Positions 50,372-61,091 of a DNA stretch of 64,000 bases are shown piece by piece (the stretch's first letter is position 1; every line of letters begins with the position of its first letter). The stretch is taken from the NCBI GenBank assembly GCA_965218055.1, contig CBDCKA010000002.1, positions 434,001 to 498,000 on the forward strand, given 5' to 3'. The stretch is from CBDBKE01 sp965218055. GTDB lineage: Bacteria; Acidobacteriota; Terriglobia; JAJPHL01; JAPKYU01. Position numbers and translations under genes: made by a program. Below the pieces are notes generated by a model. That model did not search any database and had not been told where the DNA came from. It saw nothing but the letters and a program-made list of their open reading frames with translations.

Positions 50372-51960
50372 TCATCGAGATTTTTTTGCGGTCAAATCTT
50401 CCGGCTGCGGCTGTTCCGTGGCGGCGGGCGCCGCCACAGTGGTCTGGGCCGCGGGTGGCTGTGGTTTCCAACGCAGGACGGGCCGGCGCGCGGCGGTCAC
50501 TTCGTCCAGGCGGCTCACCCGGGTGGTGTGCGGCGCGCTACGCACCATCTCGGGTTCTGCTTCGGCTTCGCGGGCAATGGAGCGCATCGCCTCAATGAAC
50601 AGATCCAGCTCCTGCTTGCTCTCAGTTTCGGTCGGCTCAATCATCAGCGCGCCGTGCACAATCAGCGGGAAGCTGACCGTGTAGGGGTGAAAGCCGTAGT
50701 CGATCAAGCGTTTGGCAATGTCGCCGGTGCGCACGCCGTAGCGCGCCTGGAGCTGGTCGCTGAAGACGCACTCGTGCAGCGACGCCTGCTGGTACGGCAA
50801 CTCGTAGACGTCCTTCAGGTGCTTGCGGATGTAGTTGGCATTGAGCACCGCGTCTTCAGCCACTGCCTTCAGGCCGTTGCCGCCCTGAGCAAGGATGTAG
50901 GCCAGGGCACGCACCAGGACGCCAAAGTTGCCCGCGAAGGCGCGCACACGCCCGATGGAGTTTGGCCGGTGGTGATTCAGGCGCAGCTGGCCGTTCGGTC
51001 CCTCTTCCAGGACCGGCACCGGCAGGTACCGCGACAGGTGTTTCTTCACGCAGACCGGGCCGGCCCCGGGGCCGCCGCCGCCGTGCGGAGTAGAAAAGGT
51101 TTTGTGCAGGTTCAGGTGCATGACGTCCACCCCGAAGTCGCCGGGACGGGTCTTGCCCAGCAGGGCATTCATATTGGCGCCGTCCATATAGAGCTGGGCG
51201 CCCCGGGCATGCAGCAGATTGGCGATGGCGGCGATTTGCTGTTCAAAAATCCCCAGCGTGTTGGGGTTGGTGATCATCAGCGCCGCCACCTGTTCGGTGA
51301 CAGCTTTCTGGAGCGCTTCCAGGTCCACACAGCCGCTGGCGTTGGAGCGCACATTCTCGACCGTGTAGCCAGCCAGGGCGGCCGTCGCGGGATTGGTCCC
51401 GTGCGCTGAATCCGGGATCAGGATTTTCTTCCTTGGATTGCCCTGCGCTTCGAGGTAAGCGCGGACCAGCAGGATGCCAGTCATCTCGCCCTGGGCACCG
51501 GCGGCCGGCTGGAGCGTCACCGCATCCATGCCGGTGATTTCCAGAAGGTAGCTGGAGAGCTGCTGCAAGATCTTTAAACAGCCCTGGGCCAGCCCGTCGG
51601 GCTGATAGGGGTGCTGGTCGGCAAGCCCTTCCAGGCGCGCCACCACTTCATTGATCTTCGGGTTGTACTTCATGGTGCAGGACCCCAACGGGTAGAGTCC
51701 CGTCTCCACGCCGTAGTTCCAGCTCGAGAGGCGGGTGAAGTGGCGCACCAGCTCCACCTCGCTGACCTCTGGGAAGTCGGCAATTTCGCTCCGCACAATG
51801 GCCTGGCCCAGCGTGGCGACCGGGTCCACCTCCGGCACCTCCAGCGCCGGCAACTGCCATGCGCGCTTGCCCGGCGAGGAGCGCTCAAAGATGAGCCCTT
51901 CGTTGCGGCTGATGTGGCGCTGGCTGACGTGGTGTTGGTTGACGTGGGACGCAGCCTTTT

Positions 51961-51964
<4 letters not shown>
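50372..51964 (-). CDS. gcvPB: Glycine dehydrogenase (decarboxylating), subunit 2 (P-protein beta)
   Basis: 530 residues. PLP Lys in HLNLHKTFSTPHGGGGPGAG, and upstream LYPLGSCTMKYNPKINE and PDSAHGTNPATAALAGY. It forms the alpha2-beta2 P-protein with gcvPA and decarboxylates glycine, passing the aminomethyl group to lipoyl-GcvH. The C-terminal extension after ITSTE-like sequence (RWKPQPPAAQTTVAAPAATE) is low complexity. Its ATG overlaps the gcvPA stop (ATGA). Last gene of the gcv operon. Confidence 0.95.
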
Positions 51965-53262
<1,298 letters not shown>

Positions 53263-53331
53263 TTTCTTGAGCGAGGAGTACAGCAATGAAGAGTGAACCG
53301 GCTATGATGTGGTCACTCGTCACTCATCTGT

Positions 53332-53727
53332 TCACTGTTCTTCCTCCTCCGCGATGTAGCTTTCGTACTGCTCGGCGCTGAGCAGATCTGCCAGCTCAGC
53401 GCGGTTCAGCAGGCGGACTTTGACCAGCCAGGCCTGCCCGTGCGGATCCTGGTTGAGCAATTCAGGGGCGCTGCTCAGCTTCACATTGGCGTCCAGGATC
53501 TCGCAACTGACCGGGGCAAAAATTTCCGAGACCGCCTTGACCGACTCCACTGTGCCCAGCGGCTGCCCGGCCTGGAAGCGGGCGCCGACGCGAGGCAGCT
53601 CCAGGTACACGATATCGCCCAACTGCTTCTGGGCATGGTCGGTGATGCCGACGGTGCCGGTGTCACCGTCCGCCTGAATCCATTCGTGCTCCCGCGTGTA
53701 GAGGTAATGGGGGGGATAGGCCGCCAT
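53332..53727 (-). CDS. gcvH: Glycine cleavage system H protein
   Basis: 131 residues, normal. Lipoyl-acceptor Lys64 in VESVKAVSEIFAP. Entry sequence REHEWIQADGDTGTVGITDHAQ and the C-terminal region ELADLLSAEQYESYIAEEE are characteristic. Carries the aminomethyl group from P- to T-protein. A spacer between its stop and gcvPA contains the TCACTCGTCAC motif seen also at 16246. No lipoate ligase or lipoyl synthase is in the window. Confidence 0.96.
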   Translation of the reverse strand: MAAYPPHYLYTREHEWIQADGDTGTVGITDHAQKQLGDIVYLELPRVGARFQAGQPLGTVESVKAVSEIFAPVSCEILDANVKLSSAPELLNQDPHGQAWLVKVRLLNRAELADLLSAEQYESYIAEEEEQ

Positions 53728-53756
53728 TTTATTCGCTAGGCTCCATCATTGACCAT

Positions 53757-54863
53757 CTAGTTTGCCCGCCGCTTCCGCTTGTAAAAGGGCGTCTCGACGA
53801 TGCGCGCCGCAACATGCTGTTTGCGGATCCCGACCCGGATTTCCCGTCCCATCTGCGCCAGCTCTGACGGCAGGTAGGCCAACCCAATATTCGTTCGCAG
53901 GAAGGGGGCAGGGGAGCCGCTGGTAACGTTGCCAACCTCGGTCTCCTCCACATACACCGGATAGCCGTCGCGGGCAATGCCGGGTTCGCTCATCTGGAAG
54001 CCAACCAGGCGGCGCCGCACCCCTTCCTGCTTCTGACGCAGCAAGGTCTCACGTCCCAGGAACTCGCCCTTATCCAGATTGCAGATCCAGCCCAGCCCGG
54101 CCTCCAGCGGCGTGTGCTTCTCGTCAATTTCATGCCCGTAAAGAGCCATTCCGGCTTCCAGCCGCAGCGTGTTGCGCGCCCCCAGGCCACAGGGGAGCAG
54201 GCCCTGCCCGCGCCCCGCTTCCAGCAGCCTGCCCCAGAGACGCTCGGATTCCGCAGGCGCGAAGTAGAGTTCGAAGCCGTCTTCGCCGGTGTAGCCGGTG
54301 CGTGCCAGGAGGCATTCTGCCCCCTCCACCGTGCCGAGCGCGAACCGGTAGTAGCCGATGGCTCCCAGGTCGATGTCGGTCAGCTTCTGCAAGATGGACG
54401 GCGCTTCCGGACCCTGAATGGCAAGCTGGGAATACTGGGCACTAACATTGCGCGCGTCGGCGCCGAAGCTGTTCTGCTCACGAATCCAATCGAAGTCGCG
54501 CTCCTGATTGGATGCGTTGACCACCAGCAGGAAGTGGTCGCCGGCCAGCTTGTGCACCAGCAGGTCGTCAGCCAGCGTGCCCTGCGGGTACATCAGACCA
54601 CTGTACTGCGCCTGTCCGATGGCCAGCCGCGCCGCATCGTTCGAGGTAACGTGTTGCACCAGGCGCAGGGCGTCGCGGCCCCGCACCTCAATCTGGCCCA
54701 TGTGGCTGACGTCGAACAGCCCGGCGCGCCTGCGTACCGCCAGGTGTTCCTCCACGATGCCGCTGTACTGGAGCGGCATCTCCCAGCCTCCGAAGGGCAC
54801 GATCCGGGCGCCCATCCCTTTGTGCACGGCGTGCAGCGCAGTGCGGCGCAGGGGACCGCTCAA
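53757..54863 (-). CDS. gcvT: Glycine cleavage system T protein (aminomethyltransferase)
   Basis: 368 residues from TTG at 54863; GGAGG is 5 bases upstream, supporting the rare start codon. Motifs: KGMGARIVPFGGWEMPLQYSG near the start, the catalytic-domain sequence DVSHMGQIEVRG, LMYPQGTLADDLLVHKL, GYTGEDGFELYF, and a C-terminal barrel NVTSGSPAPFLRTNIGLAYLP. Transfers the methylene to tetrahydrofolate, releasing ammonia. First gene of gcvT-gcvH-gcvPA-gcvPB; no glycine riboswitch structure is evident in the short upstream region (116 bases to the divergent miniprotein). Confidence 0.94.
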   Translation of the reverse strand: MSGPLRRTALHAVHKGMGARIVPFGGWEMPLQYSGIVEEHLAVRRRAGLFDVSHMGQIEVRGRDALRLVQHVTSNDAARLAIGQAQYSGLMYPQGTLADDLLVHKLAGDHFLLVVNASNQERDFDWIREQNSFGADARNVSAQYSQLAIQGPEAPSILQKLTDIDLGAIGYYRFALGTVEGAECLLARTGYTGEDGFELYFAPAESERLWGRLLEAGRGQGLLPCGLGARNTLRLEAGMALYGHEIDEKHTPLEAGLGWICNLDKGEFLGRETLLRQKQEGVRRRLVGFQMSEPGIARDGYPVYVEETEVGNVTSGSPAPFLRTNIGLAYLPSELAQMGREIRVGIRKQHVAARIVETPFYKRKRRAN

Positions 54864-54978
54864 GAAGGCCTCCGGCGGGAGGGAGCGCCTGCCACAGGCA
54901 CCAAGCCTAGTATAGGGCCTGGGGCAGCGTCAAACTATGCGCGGCGGAAGTGCATGGACCGGGTGTAAAATGCGAGCA

Positions 54979-55140
54979 ATGCCCTACATCTGCTCCATGT
55001 GTGACAAGTTTGAGGCGGATTGCAACTGCGATAAGTACTGCACCATCTGCAAGTCGGATCAAGACCCTCGCCTCTGCTATGACGGCTGCTTTTACTGCGA
55101 GATTTGCCGGGAAGTGTGCGAACTCTCGCCCGAGAACTGA
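54979..55140 (+). CDS. Cysteine-rich 53-residue miniprotein
   Basis: 53 residues with 11 cysteines: MPYICSMCDKFEADCNCD, YCTICKSDQDPRLC, YDGCFYCEICREVCEL. Arranged as C-x2-C, C-x-C, C-x3-C-x2-C-x8-C-x3-C-x2-C-x2-C-x3-C. Suggests two or more Zn or Fe-S sites. ATG at 54970 could also start it. The stop TGA (55138-55140) directly abuts the sirtuin GTG (55141), so translation is coupled. A TAAAAT box at 54966-54971 would give an almost leaderless message. I do not recognise a family; metal binding as a chaperone or sensor for the deacylase is speculation. Confidence 0.75.
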   Translation: MPYICSMCDKFEADCNCDKYCTICKSDQDPRLCYDGCFYCEICREVCELSPEN

Positions 55141-55917
55141 GTGTCGTCCGACTCTCACCACCTCACCCAACAGATTGCCCGCTACCTGGAAGAATCCCGC
55201 CGGGCCGTGGCCTTCACCGGAGCAGGAATTAGCACCGAAAGCGGCGTCCCGGACTTCCGCAGCCCGGGAGGCATCTGGAGCAAATACAAGCCCGTGATGT
55301 TCCAGGATTTCCTGGCCAGCGCCGATGCCCGCCGCCAGTATTGGCGCATGAAGAAGGAAGGCTACTGGGAAATGCGCCGTGCTCGGCCCAATGCCGGGCA
55401 CCAGGCCCTGGCCCGCCTGGAAGCGGCGGGCAAGCTGGCGGCGGTGATTACCCAGAACATTGATGGGCTCCACCAGGACGCTGGCAGCCGGCGAGTCGTA
55501 GAGCTGCATGGGACGAGCCGCTCGGTCGTCTGCCTGCAATGCGAGGCACGGTGCGACCCGGATGCAATCCAGGCGCGGCTGGAGAGCGGCGAGGAGATTC
55601 CGCTGTGCGACCGGTGCGGCGGCGCGCTGAAATCGGCCACGGTCTCGTTCGGGCAAATGCTACCCCAGGATGTGCTATCGGATGCCATCAACCTTTGCAG
55701 GGGCGCCAACCTGGTGCTGGCCATCGGCTCCTCGCTGGTCGTGGAGCCGGCCGCCTCGCTGCCCTTACAGGCGAAACGGGACGGTGCCCGTCTGGTGATC
55801 CTCAACGGGACGGAGACGCCGCTGGATGGGATCGCCGATGTCGTGCTCCGGGAACCCATCGGGGAATCGCTGGCCCGCGTTGTCCAGCTCCTTCGGCTTG
55901 CTCCCTCGGAGCCGTAG
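55141..55917 (+). CDS. cobB: NAD-dependent protein deacylase (sirtuin, CobB-like)
   Basis: 258 residues from GTG at 55141. Rossmann entry AVAFTGAGISTESGVPDFRS, the catalytic His in VVELHGTSRSVVCLQC, and TQNIDGLHQDAG. Zinc ligands CLQC and CDRCGG, the class III/U-type spacing. NAD ribose binding in AIGSSLVVEPAASLPL. Removes acetyl or acyl groups from protein lysines. Translation is coupled to the upstream cysteine-rich gene. Convergent with the GT39 gene. Confidence 0.94.
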   Translation: MSSDSHHLTQQIARYLEESRRAVAFTGAGISTESGVPDFRSPGGIWSKYKPVMFQDFLASADARRQYWRMKKEGYWEMRRARPNAGHQALARLEAAGKLAAVITQNIDGLHQDAGSRRVVELHGTSRSVVCLQCEARCDPDAIQARLESGEEIPLCDRCGGALKSATVSFGQMLPQDVLSDAINLCRGANLVLAIGSSLVVEPAASLPLQAKRDGARLVILNGTETPLDGIADVVLREPIGESLARVVQLLRLAPSEP

Positions 55918-55960
55918 TCTGCACTCACATCTTTAGAAGCGGGCTTCTCGCGCCCGCAGA

Positions 55961-57622
55961 TCACTCCGCGATTCCCCGCGAATAGATCACTCCCTGACCG
56001 ACCTGAGATTGGCGGCGGTAATGCCGATCGAGGAAAGCACGCAACTCGGGATAAGTTTCCATGGCCAGCCTGGGGTTGTACGGGCCCAGGCCGTCCACAA
56101 TGTAGAGTGGCCGAGACACTTCAAGTTCCTCAAGCAGGCGACGGCGATTCTGGGCCGCTCGTTGGGGCGCCACGCTGCGCGCCTGGCGCAGGTGAATGTC
56201 GGCGGGCACCCCGGTCAGCGGCTGCGAACCTAGGAATTTTGAACTGGGCGGGCAGCCGCAGTAGAAGTAGATCTCCGGCCGATACCCCCAGACAAACAGC
56301 GACGGCCCCTCTTTGGTGGACAGGAGCGCAGTGGACGCTGCTTGCGATCGAAGGTGGCGGGCAATGAGGCGGCTGTCCCGGTCAATTGCTGGATCATCCC
56401 AGGCAGCCATATAGGCCGTAGGGCGGCTGGTGATGAGCTCATAGGCGCGCACTGCGGCCCGATTGTGAAACCGGACCAGGGCAAAGAGGATGCCTGCCCA
56501 AAACAGCACCTGGAGAATCCTCCGGCCTGAAAGTGGCCCAGACAGGCCAACAGGTCTGTCCCAAGTTAGACTGTAGCCGCGCGCGGCCAGCAGGCAAAGA
56601 AACGGCAACACCTGGTAGAAGTAGCGCGGGAAAAACGGCCCGCCGGCGGCAACGCCCAAAAAGGAAACTCCCAGCCAGAGCCAGACAGCGTGGGAAGCCT
56701 CGCGCTCCGGAGTGGCCTTGCCCCGCGGGAAATACGCGAGCAACAGCGCCAGTCCCAGGAACAGCGAGAAGTGAAAGCCGGCGTAGTTCAGCGTCTTGCG
56801 CAGGCCGGTCAGCACCGCAGTCATGGGCGAATACACGGTGAGGTAACTCCATCCCCAGCCCCAGAACTCCTGCAGGTAGTCGGTCCAGTTGCCGCTCACC
56901 AGCAGGTAGACCATCCACGGTGCGCAGCCGGCGAGAAAGCCGCCCAGCAAAAAACTCCACCGCCGCAGCGGTCGAGCCCCGTCGCCAGAAAGAGTGCGGA
57001 AGCCCGGAAGCAGCAATTCGACGGCGGCGAAAAACAACCAAAGGGCCAGTGCCGTCGGATTCAGCCAGAAGGCGACGGCCACCAGCAGCCCACTCCAGAA
57101 GCTTCGCCCGTAAAGGAAGAGAAATCCCGCGTAGAGGTAGGGCAACAACAGCAAGTGATCCACCGCCAGCGGCTGCACCTGGGAATGGAGGTAGGTGGCG
57201 TTGTACAAGGCGTAGAGCAAGGCTGCCAGCCGGCCTTCCTCCTCGCTCCAAAAGCGGCGGCCCAGGTGCCACAAGGCCAGCGCCACCAGTGTGGCGTAGA
57301 GGATGGTAAACAGCCGCACGGCCAGCAGGCTCGGCCCCGCCAGCGCAAACAACGCGGCATAGAGCCAGGCCACTGCCGGCGGCTTGTCAAACCAGATTTC
57401 CGAATAGAGCGCTTTGCCCCGCAGCAGTTCCTGCGCTGCGGTGAACCACAGTCCCTCGTCGGCCCACACGTAGCCGACGTAAAAAATGCGTAGCAGGAAA
57501 ATGATCCCCAGCAGCAGCAGTGCAAGAGCCAGGGGGGGCAACGCTTGGAGGCGTGGCGCGTGGAATGCGGATTGGGCAGTCATGGCGGACGACGCATCTC
57601 CCGCTGCGGCTTGCTTTTCCAT
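55961..57622 (-). CDS. GT39-type glycosyltransferase (ArnT/PMT-like)
   Basis: 553 residues from ATG at 57622. Many membrane segments (PPLALALLLLGIIFLLRIFY, LFALAGPSLLAVRLFTILYATLVALALW). The GT-C motif DEGLWFTAAQELLRGKALYSEIWFDKPP carries the catalytic Asp/Glu in the first large loop. Uses polyprenyl-phosphate-sugar donors on the periplasmic side, with lipid, protein or polysaccharide acceptors. The C-terminal region has a periplasmic domain (FVWGYRPEIYFYCGCPP). The donor sugar and acceptor are not deducible. Divergent from the SLC13 gene. Confidence 0.85.
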   Translation of the reverse strand: MEKQAAAGDASSAMTAQSAFHAPRLQALPPLALALLLLGIIFLLRIFYVGYVWADEGLWFTAAQELLRGKALYSEIWFDKPPAVAWLYAALFALAGPSLLAVRLFTILYATLVALALWHLGRRFWSEEEGRLAALLYALYNATYLHSQVQPLAVDHLLLLPYLYAGFLFLYGRSFWSGLLVAVAFWLNPTALALWLFFAAVELLLPGFRTLSGDGARPLRRWSFLLGGFLAGCAPWMVYLLVSGNWTDYLQEFWGWGWSYLTVYSPMTAVLTGLRKTLNYAGFHFSLFLGLALLLAYFPRGKATPEREASHAVWLWLGVSFLGVAAGGPFFPRYFYQVLPFLCLLAARGYSLTWDRPVGLSGPLSGRRILQVLFWAGILFALVRFHNRAAVRAYELITSRPTAYMAAWDDPAIDRDSRLIARHLRSQAASTALLSTKEGPSLFVWGYRPEIYFYCGCPPSSKFLGSQPLTGVPADIHLRQARSVAPQRAAQNRRRLLEELEVSRPLYIVDGLGPYNPRLAMETYPELRAFLDRHYRRQSQVGQGVIYSRGIAE

Positions 57623-57732
57623 GATGCTCAGCGCCTGTGTTGTACCACGGCCTCCGCCGGCTTTCGCCATACTTCTCGCCCGCCAAAGTGCCAATTTGTG
57701 AATCTCATCAGTTCCGTTGTAGTATCCCGGTC

Positions 57733-59166
57733 GTGCCGGATCGGAAAACATTAGCTCTGATCGGCGGGCCGACGGCCGCAGTGGCTTTGGGGCTGGCGTT
57801 GCGCTTCGGACCGCAACTGGAGGTGGCAGTCTGCTGGACAGCTGCCATTACTTGCCTCTGCGCAATCTGGTGGGTCTTCCAACCGATCCCCATCCCTGCC
57901 ACCTCGATGATCCCGTTGGCCCTGTTTCCTCTGGTGGGTGTGTTGACGCACGAGCAGGTCGCTACCAGATACGGGCATCCGATCATCCTCCTTTTCACGG
58001 GCGGCTTCATGCTTTCCGGGGCAATGGAGAAAAGCGGCGCGCACCGGCGGGTAGCGCTGGGCTTGGGCCGGATGGTGGGTGCAGCGGGCGGCCGTTGGCT
58101 GGTGCTGGGTTTCATGATCGCCTCGGCCGCGCTCAGCATGTGGATCACCAACACCGCCACGACGCTCATGCTGCTTCCGATCGCGCTGGCGGTGCTCGAG
58201 CAGGCCGATGACAAGGATCTGGCCGTGCCGCTGTTACTGGGCATCGCTTATGCGGCAAGCATCGGCGGGCTCGGTACTCCCATCGGCTCCCCAACCAATG
58301 CCTACTTCATGGCCCACTATGATCAAGCCCTAGGGGATCATGTCCGCAATACGGGGGAGCGGCTCGGGGCTCCATGGACTTTTGCCCAATGGATGATGAT
58401 CGGCCTACCGGTGGTCCTGGTACTGCTGCCACTGGCGTGGCTGTGGCTGACGCGAAAGCTGCGCAAAGGCAGCCGAATTCAATTACCCGATTGCGGACCT
58501 CGCACGAAGGCGGAGACACGGGTGATGATCGTCCTGGTACTCACGGCCCTGTTGTGGACCACGAGAAGAGGACCTTTCGGAGGCTGGGGTGGGTTCCTGC
58601 AACAGTTCTGGGGCGGAGAAAACGAGGTTCTGGTGGGCGACAGTACCGTCGCTTTGTTCATGGTGGTGGTGATGTTCATCGTATCCGACGGAAAGGGCGG
58701 GCGGCTGCTGGACTGGCAAACTGCCGTCAAGATCCCCTGGGGAATACTGTTCCTGATCGGCGGCGGCCTGGTGCTCGGCTCCGCGTTCCAGGAGTCGGGG
58801 CTGGCAGGTGTCCTGGGACGGTCGCTTGAAGGCGTTCAAGCCTTGCCCGTCTGGCTCATGATCGGTGTGGTCTGCCTGTGCGTGACGTTCTTGACTGAAA
58901 TTACTTCCAACCTTGCAATCACCGTGTTGCTCATGCCAGTTCTATTCGAAGCAAGCAAGGTGGCCCAGCTTGACCCAGCCCTGCTGATGGCGCCGGCGGC
59001 GGTGAGCGCCAGTTGCGCTTTCATGCTACCCGTGGCTACACCGCCCAATGCCATCGTCTTTGGCAGCGACCGCTTGACGATTCCCACCATGGTCCGCGAG
59101 GGCCTTGTGCTCAACCTGGTCGGCGTGGCGGTCATCACGACTGTCTGCTACTTGGTGTTGAGTTGA
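57733..59166 (+). CDS. SLC13/DASS-family sodium-anion symporter
   Basis: 477 residues from GTG at 57733 (the frame is open upstream). About 11-12 membrane helices. The two SNT-like cation motifs are NTATTLMLLPIALAVLEQ with SIGGLGTPIGSPTNAYF, and TEITSNLAITVLLMPVLFE with ATPPNAIVFGSDRL. Family members import dicarboxylates, citrate or sulfate with Na+. Substrate unknown. The GTG start lacks a good ribosome-binding sequence. Lies between the GT39 gene (divergent) and the amidase gene (convergent). Confidence 0.9.
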   Translation: MPDRKTLALIGGPTAAVALGLALRFGPQLEVAVCWTAAITCLCAIWWVFQPIPIPATSMIPLALFPLVGVLTHEQVATRYGHPIILLFTGGFMLSGAMEKSGAHRRVALGLGRMVGAAGGRWLVLGFMIASAALSMWITNTATTLMLLPIALAVLEQADDKDLAVPLLLGIAYAASIGGLGTPIGSPTNAYFMAHYDQALGDHVRNTGERLGAPWTFAQWMMIGLPVVLVLLPLAWLWLTRKLRKGSRIQLPDCGPRTKAETRVMIVLVLTALLWTTRRGPFGGWGGFLQQFWGGENEVLVGDSTVALFMVVVMFIVSDGKGGRLLDWQTAVKIPWGILFLIGGGLVLGSAFQESGLAGVLGRSLEGVQALPVWLMIGVVCLCVTFLTEITSNLAITVLLMPVLFEASKVAQLDPALLMAPAAVSASCAFMLPVATPPNAIVFGSDRLTIPTMVREGLVLNLVGVAVITTVCYLVLS

Positions 59167-59240
59167 CAACAAGCAACCTGTCGCGGCAGGAGTGAATCGC
59201 TGACCGTTCACGGATCTGGAGAAAACGACCTGAGGCTGGG

Positions 59241-61091
59241 TTACTTGCGAGGCTGGCTCTGGGCGACTTTCACCCCGCCCAGGGAATTGGCGTAGCGCTG
59301 GATGCCATGATACAGCGCCTCGGCCATCTTCTGCCGGTAGGCTGGTTTACGCAGCAGCCGTTCGTCGGTCCGGTTGCTGAGGAACGAGATTTCCGCCAGG
59401 GCGGAGGGCATCTGGGCGCCGATCAGCACGATGAACGGCGCTTTCTTCACGCCGCGGTTGCGCAGCCCGTTGCGGCGCGCCATGTTCTTCACCAGCGCCC
59501 GCTGCATCTGCGCCGCGAACTCGCGCGACTCATCCAGCTTCTCCTTCATGGTGATTTTCTTCACCAGGTCCTGCAATTCGTGGATGGACTTTTCCGAAAC
59601 GGCGTTCTCGCGCGCCGCCACTTCCAGGGCATTCGCGGAGCTGGTGAAGTTCAAATAATAGGTTTCAATGCCGCGAATGGCGCGGTTGCGGCTGGAATTG
59701 GCGTGAAGCGAGACAAACAGGTCGGCCTGCTTCTGGTTGGCGATGGCGGTGCGCTGCTCCAGCGGGACAAACGTGTCCTTCTTCCGGGTGTAGACGACCT
59801 CGCTGCCCAGGCGGTCTTCCAGCAGCGTGCCGAGCCGCCGTGCCACGTCCATCACCACTTCCTTTTCCATCAGTCCGGTCGGGCCGATGGTGCCCGTGTC
59901 GTGTCCGCCGTGTCCAGGATCAATCACAATCCGGCCGATTTTCAGACCCAGCGCACGGGTCAGCGAACGCTTGCCCAATCTGGTAGGTCTGGCAGGACGA
60001 GGGGGCGGGGGCGTTGCCGCAGCCACCTTTGCTTTCTGGGTGGGAGCTTCCTTCGCAGACGCTTTCTTGGCGGGTGCTTTCTTGGCGGAAGCCACCTGGC
60101 CCGGCTTCTTGCTGGCAGATTTTTTCACCGATGGTGGTGACTTCGTCCCGGCAACGCGCTTCGTTGAAGCCCCACGGGAAGGGGCGCTGGTGGAAGCGGC
60201 GGCCTGGGGAGCTTCCGGCCGCTTCGGCACAGCTTTGGCCTTTTTCTGCGACTGATCAGCAGGCTTGGAGGCCGAAACGGCCACGGTCGTCTTCGGAGCC
60301 GGCCCGCCGTTGATGTCCACTACCAGGCGGAAGGGATTGGGCAGTACGAAGGCCGAGTACTCGCGCACTGGACCCACCTCCAGCACAATGCGCGCGATGC
60401 CCGCTTGGTTTTGGCCAACCCGGATGCGCCTGACCAGGCTCTCTTCACCGCCCAGAGTCCGGTTCCGCACTTTCGAGCTCAGCCGGGCTCCGAACAAGTC
60501 AAAGAAAATCCGCTCGGGGTTGGCGATGCGGGCCCGCCGATACTTGACCGGCCGATCCAGTTCGATGACCACCCGGGTGTAGCTGGCCGTGGCCCAATGG
60601 CGGATCTGCGTGACGTGGGCCAGCTTGGCGGAGCCATTCTTTTCCGAGGCCGGCTTCGCCAGCTGTTTCAGGGCCAGCCTGGCTTTCTTCAGGTACATGC
60701 TGTAAGGGTACTCCCGGATCAGAAAGCGGTATTTTTTTTCAGCGCGCTTCAGCGATTTCGGGTCGTTAAAGAGCCGCCCCTTCTCAGCCCGCAGTTCGGC
60801 GGCGGCAAACACACTGTCGTCGGCCTCTGCAACGGTGGGACCCAGATGGACCACCCGATCGTAAAGCCGGATCACCGCTACGTACTCGGCGGGACGACGC
60901 TGCGGCTCAGGCTTAGCCTGCAATTTCGTCCGCAGTTGCTCCGCCTTCCGGAACTCGGCGCGGGCTCGCGCTTTCTTCTTGGCGGACGCGCCCAGGCCGG
61001 AACCGGGAAGCAGGCACAACAGCAGGGCCGCTGCTATCCACCGGAGTCGCGTTCGCCTGTTGCCGGGCACTTTCTCGCTATCCCTCACCAT
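59241..61091 (-). CDS. amiC: N-acetylmuramoyl-L-alanine amidase, AmiC type with AMIN domain
   Basis: 616 residues. Signal peptide (RWIAAALLLCLLPGSGLGA), a helical TPR-like region (KYRFLIREYPYSMYLKKARL), an AMIN domain (TRVVIELDRPVKYRRARIAN, FFDLFGARLS), a long low-complexity Lys/Ala/Pro linker (residues about 270-370), and the C-terminal amidase_3 domain. Zn ligands IDPGHGGHDTG, MEKEVVMD and VSLHANSS, and catalytic Glu in ALAEISFLSN. It cleaves peptide stems at the division septum. Its stop is near convergent SLC13. Overlaps the lytic transglycosylase by 7 bases, so the two murein hydrolases are co-expressed. Confidence 0.93.
   Translation of the reverse strand: MVRDSEKVPGNRRTRLRWIAAALLLCLLPGSGLGASAKKKARARAEFRKAEQLRTKLQAKPEPQRRPAEYVAVIRLYDRVVHLGPTVAEADDSVFAAAELRAEKGRLFNDPKSLKRAEKKYRFLIREYPYSMYLKKARLALKQLAKPASEKNGSAKLAHVTQIRHWATASYTRVVIELDRPVKYRRARIANPERIFFDLFGARLSSKVRNRTLGGEESLVRRIRVGQNQAGIARIVLEVGPVREYSAFVLPNPFRLVVDINGGPAPKTTVAVSASKPADQSQKKAKAVPKRPEAPQAAASTSAPSRGASTKRVAGTKSPPSVKKSASKKPGQVASAKKAPAKKASAKEAPTQKAKVAAATPPPPRPARPTRLGKRSLTRALGLKIGRIVIDPGHGGHDTGTIGPTGLMEKEVVMDVARRLGTLLEDRLGSEVVYTRKKDTFVPLEQRTAIANQKQADLFVSLHANSSRNRAIRGIETYYLNFTSSANALEVAARENAVSEKSIHELQDLVKKITMKEKLDESREFAAQMQRALVKNMARRNGLRNRGVKKAPFIVLIGAQMPSALAEISFLSNRTDERLLRKPAYRQKMAEALYHGIQRYANSLGGVKVAQSQPRK

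Noticed and set aside
54864..54978. Glycine riboswitch before gcvT
   Set aside because: Only 115 bases between the divergent starts, with no tandem aptamer pattern.
55939..55957. GCGGGC/GCCCGC hairpin between the sirtuin and the GT39 gene
   Set aside because: Only 6-bp arms and no U-run on either strand; too weak to call a terminator.
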